A stretch of 64,000 nt of DNA. Source: Malurus cyaneus samueli (lineage: Eukaryota > Chordata > Aves > Passeriformes > Maluridae). The notes beneath the pieces were generated by a model that saw only the letters and a program-made list of their open reading frames with translations, made no database searches and had not been told where the DNA came from. The DNA lies in NCBI GenBank assembly GCA_009741485.1, contig CM019214.1:57573722-57637721 (forward strand). The letters are read 5' to 3'. The position numbers and the translations under genes were made by a program. Of the stretch, positions 63,301 through 64,000 are shown one piece after another. Numbering within the stretch: the stretch's first letter is position 1; each line of letters opens with the position of its first letter.

Positions 63301-63485
63301 AATCACTCATTAGCAATTCATACTGTGTGGCAATGCAAGCTACAAGCTGTGTTGTATCAGAGAGAAGAATCAGATCTCTAAGAACAGATTTCAATCTTTT
63401 TGCCTGATAAGTAAATAACAGTATCAATGCTTATCAGTGGAAAAAGGGTAAATCTAACAAATACAAGCTGGATACAGGAGAAAAA
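63301..63485. other. Inverted-repeat spacer, 185 bp
   Basis: Unique sequence between the arms, itself not self-complementary. No gene is seen. A 67-codon minus-strand frame (63224-63427) crosses from the spacer into the left arm and is not supported as a gene. Confidence 0.85.
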
Positions 63486-64000
63486 ATAAAAGAGAGAAAG
63501 CGATTTTTCGAGCCAAACTCAGCTCTTGGAGGGAGCTTGTTGTTGGTAAAGGAACTTTATGACACCTTTGTGTCTGGATCCTTGTCTGGTCTTTGATGCA
63601 TGTCAAAAGCAGATAGATTTGGAATGTACACAGAGCTGTCATGACCTTTTCCTCCCTCTCTTTTGCCCTCAGGAGCAAATCAAAAGGGAGATGGCAAAAC
63701 ACAGTGGAAGACGAGCCTGGGAAGAGTTAACTTTCACCTCTTAGTATGAAAACTATTGAGGTGAAATTTTTACTCTAGCTTTCCTTTAAATCCTCTTTTT
63801 ACCACTTGTATTTTTCTATCTTTTCACACGGATGGATCTAACAATCCTGAATGGTTCTTAAATACTACAAATTACAACAAAAAAAAATAAATCCACAAAT
63901 TATTTCTCAGCAAAGACAGGTACATAGCTGCCTCAGAGTTACGTTACAGGTTCATAGAACACATCCTGGGTAAGCTGCAAAAGGTGGAGCAAGCTGAAAC
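63486..64000 (-). repeat. Inverted repeat, right arm (truncated by window end)
   Basis: The reverse complement of 62786-63300 with no mismatch noticed. It runs up to the last base of the window, so the total arm length cannot be judged. Apparent perfect identity implies a very recent inverted duplication, ongoing gene conversion, or a fold-back assembly artefact. Confidence 0.95.

Noticed and set aside
63084..63702. Identical 72-codon frames in both arms of the inverted repeat
   Set aside because: The identity reflects the identity of the arms and not selection on a protein. No domain or start context supports a gene.

Overview
The window looks like nuclear DNA of a bird. It is AT-rich and has no operons or dense coding. 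It carries several 5'-truncated CR1 LINE copies (the dominant avian retrotransposon), older L3-like CR1 remnants, and three degraded pieces of LTRs of the kinds common in avian genomes. Two short N runs (18939-18959 and 51133-51142) and many 18-31 nt homopolymers mark it as draft assembly. I recognise no complete protein-coding gene. Most of the 60-200 codon open frames are chance frames, read-through of repeats, or translated homopolymers.

Layout: 1-34862 is mostly unique intergenic or intronic DNA. It has an LTR remnant at about 575-920, CR1 3' ends at 3402, 9005, 16825 and 31490, an (AT)n microsatellite at 8162, a second LTR remnant at about 24960-25400, and the best-preserved LTR at about 26365-27285. 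From 34863 to about 57.6 kb the sequence is a head-to-tail tandem duplication of a unit of about 12.2 kb. Copy A starts at 34863 and copy B at 47072. Both copies carry the same ancient CR1 remnants, the same candidate two-exon coding piece and the same younger CR1 insertion. Indels separate the copies throughout. The tail of copy A (about 42.95-47.07 kb) is extremely degraded and GT/CpG-rich, and over 43.46-46.50 kb it is almost twice as long as its partner in copy B. This suggests very low-accuracy assembled sequence rather than biology, although a real tandem duplication bridged by poor sequence is not excluded.

Beyond copy B lie another ancient CR1 remnant (about 58.3-60.1 kb), a long 5'-truncated CR1 (about 61.47-62.36 kb), a C18 run, and a large inverted repeat. 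The arms of that repeat, 62786-63300 and 63486-64000, look identical. They are separated by 185 bp, and the right arm runs into the window edge.

The only candidate host coding sequence is at 54283-54671 (+): two phase-compatible open segments with splice-like borders, whose product I could not identify. The matching segment in copy A (41814-42205) is frameshifted. No tRNA, rRNA, CRISPR array or confident promoter was seen.
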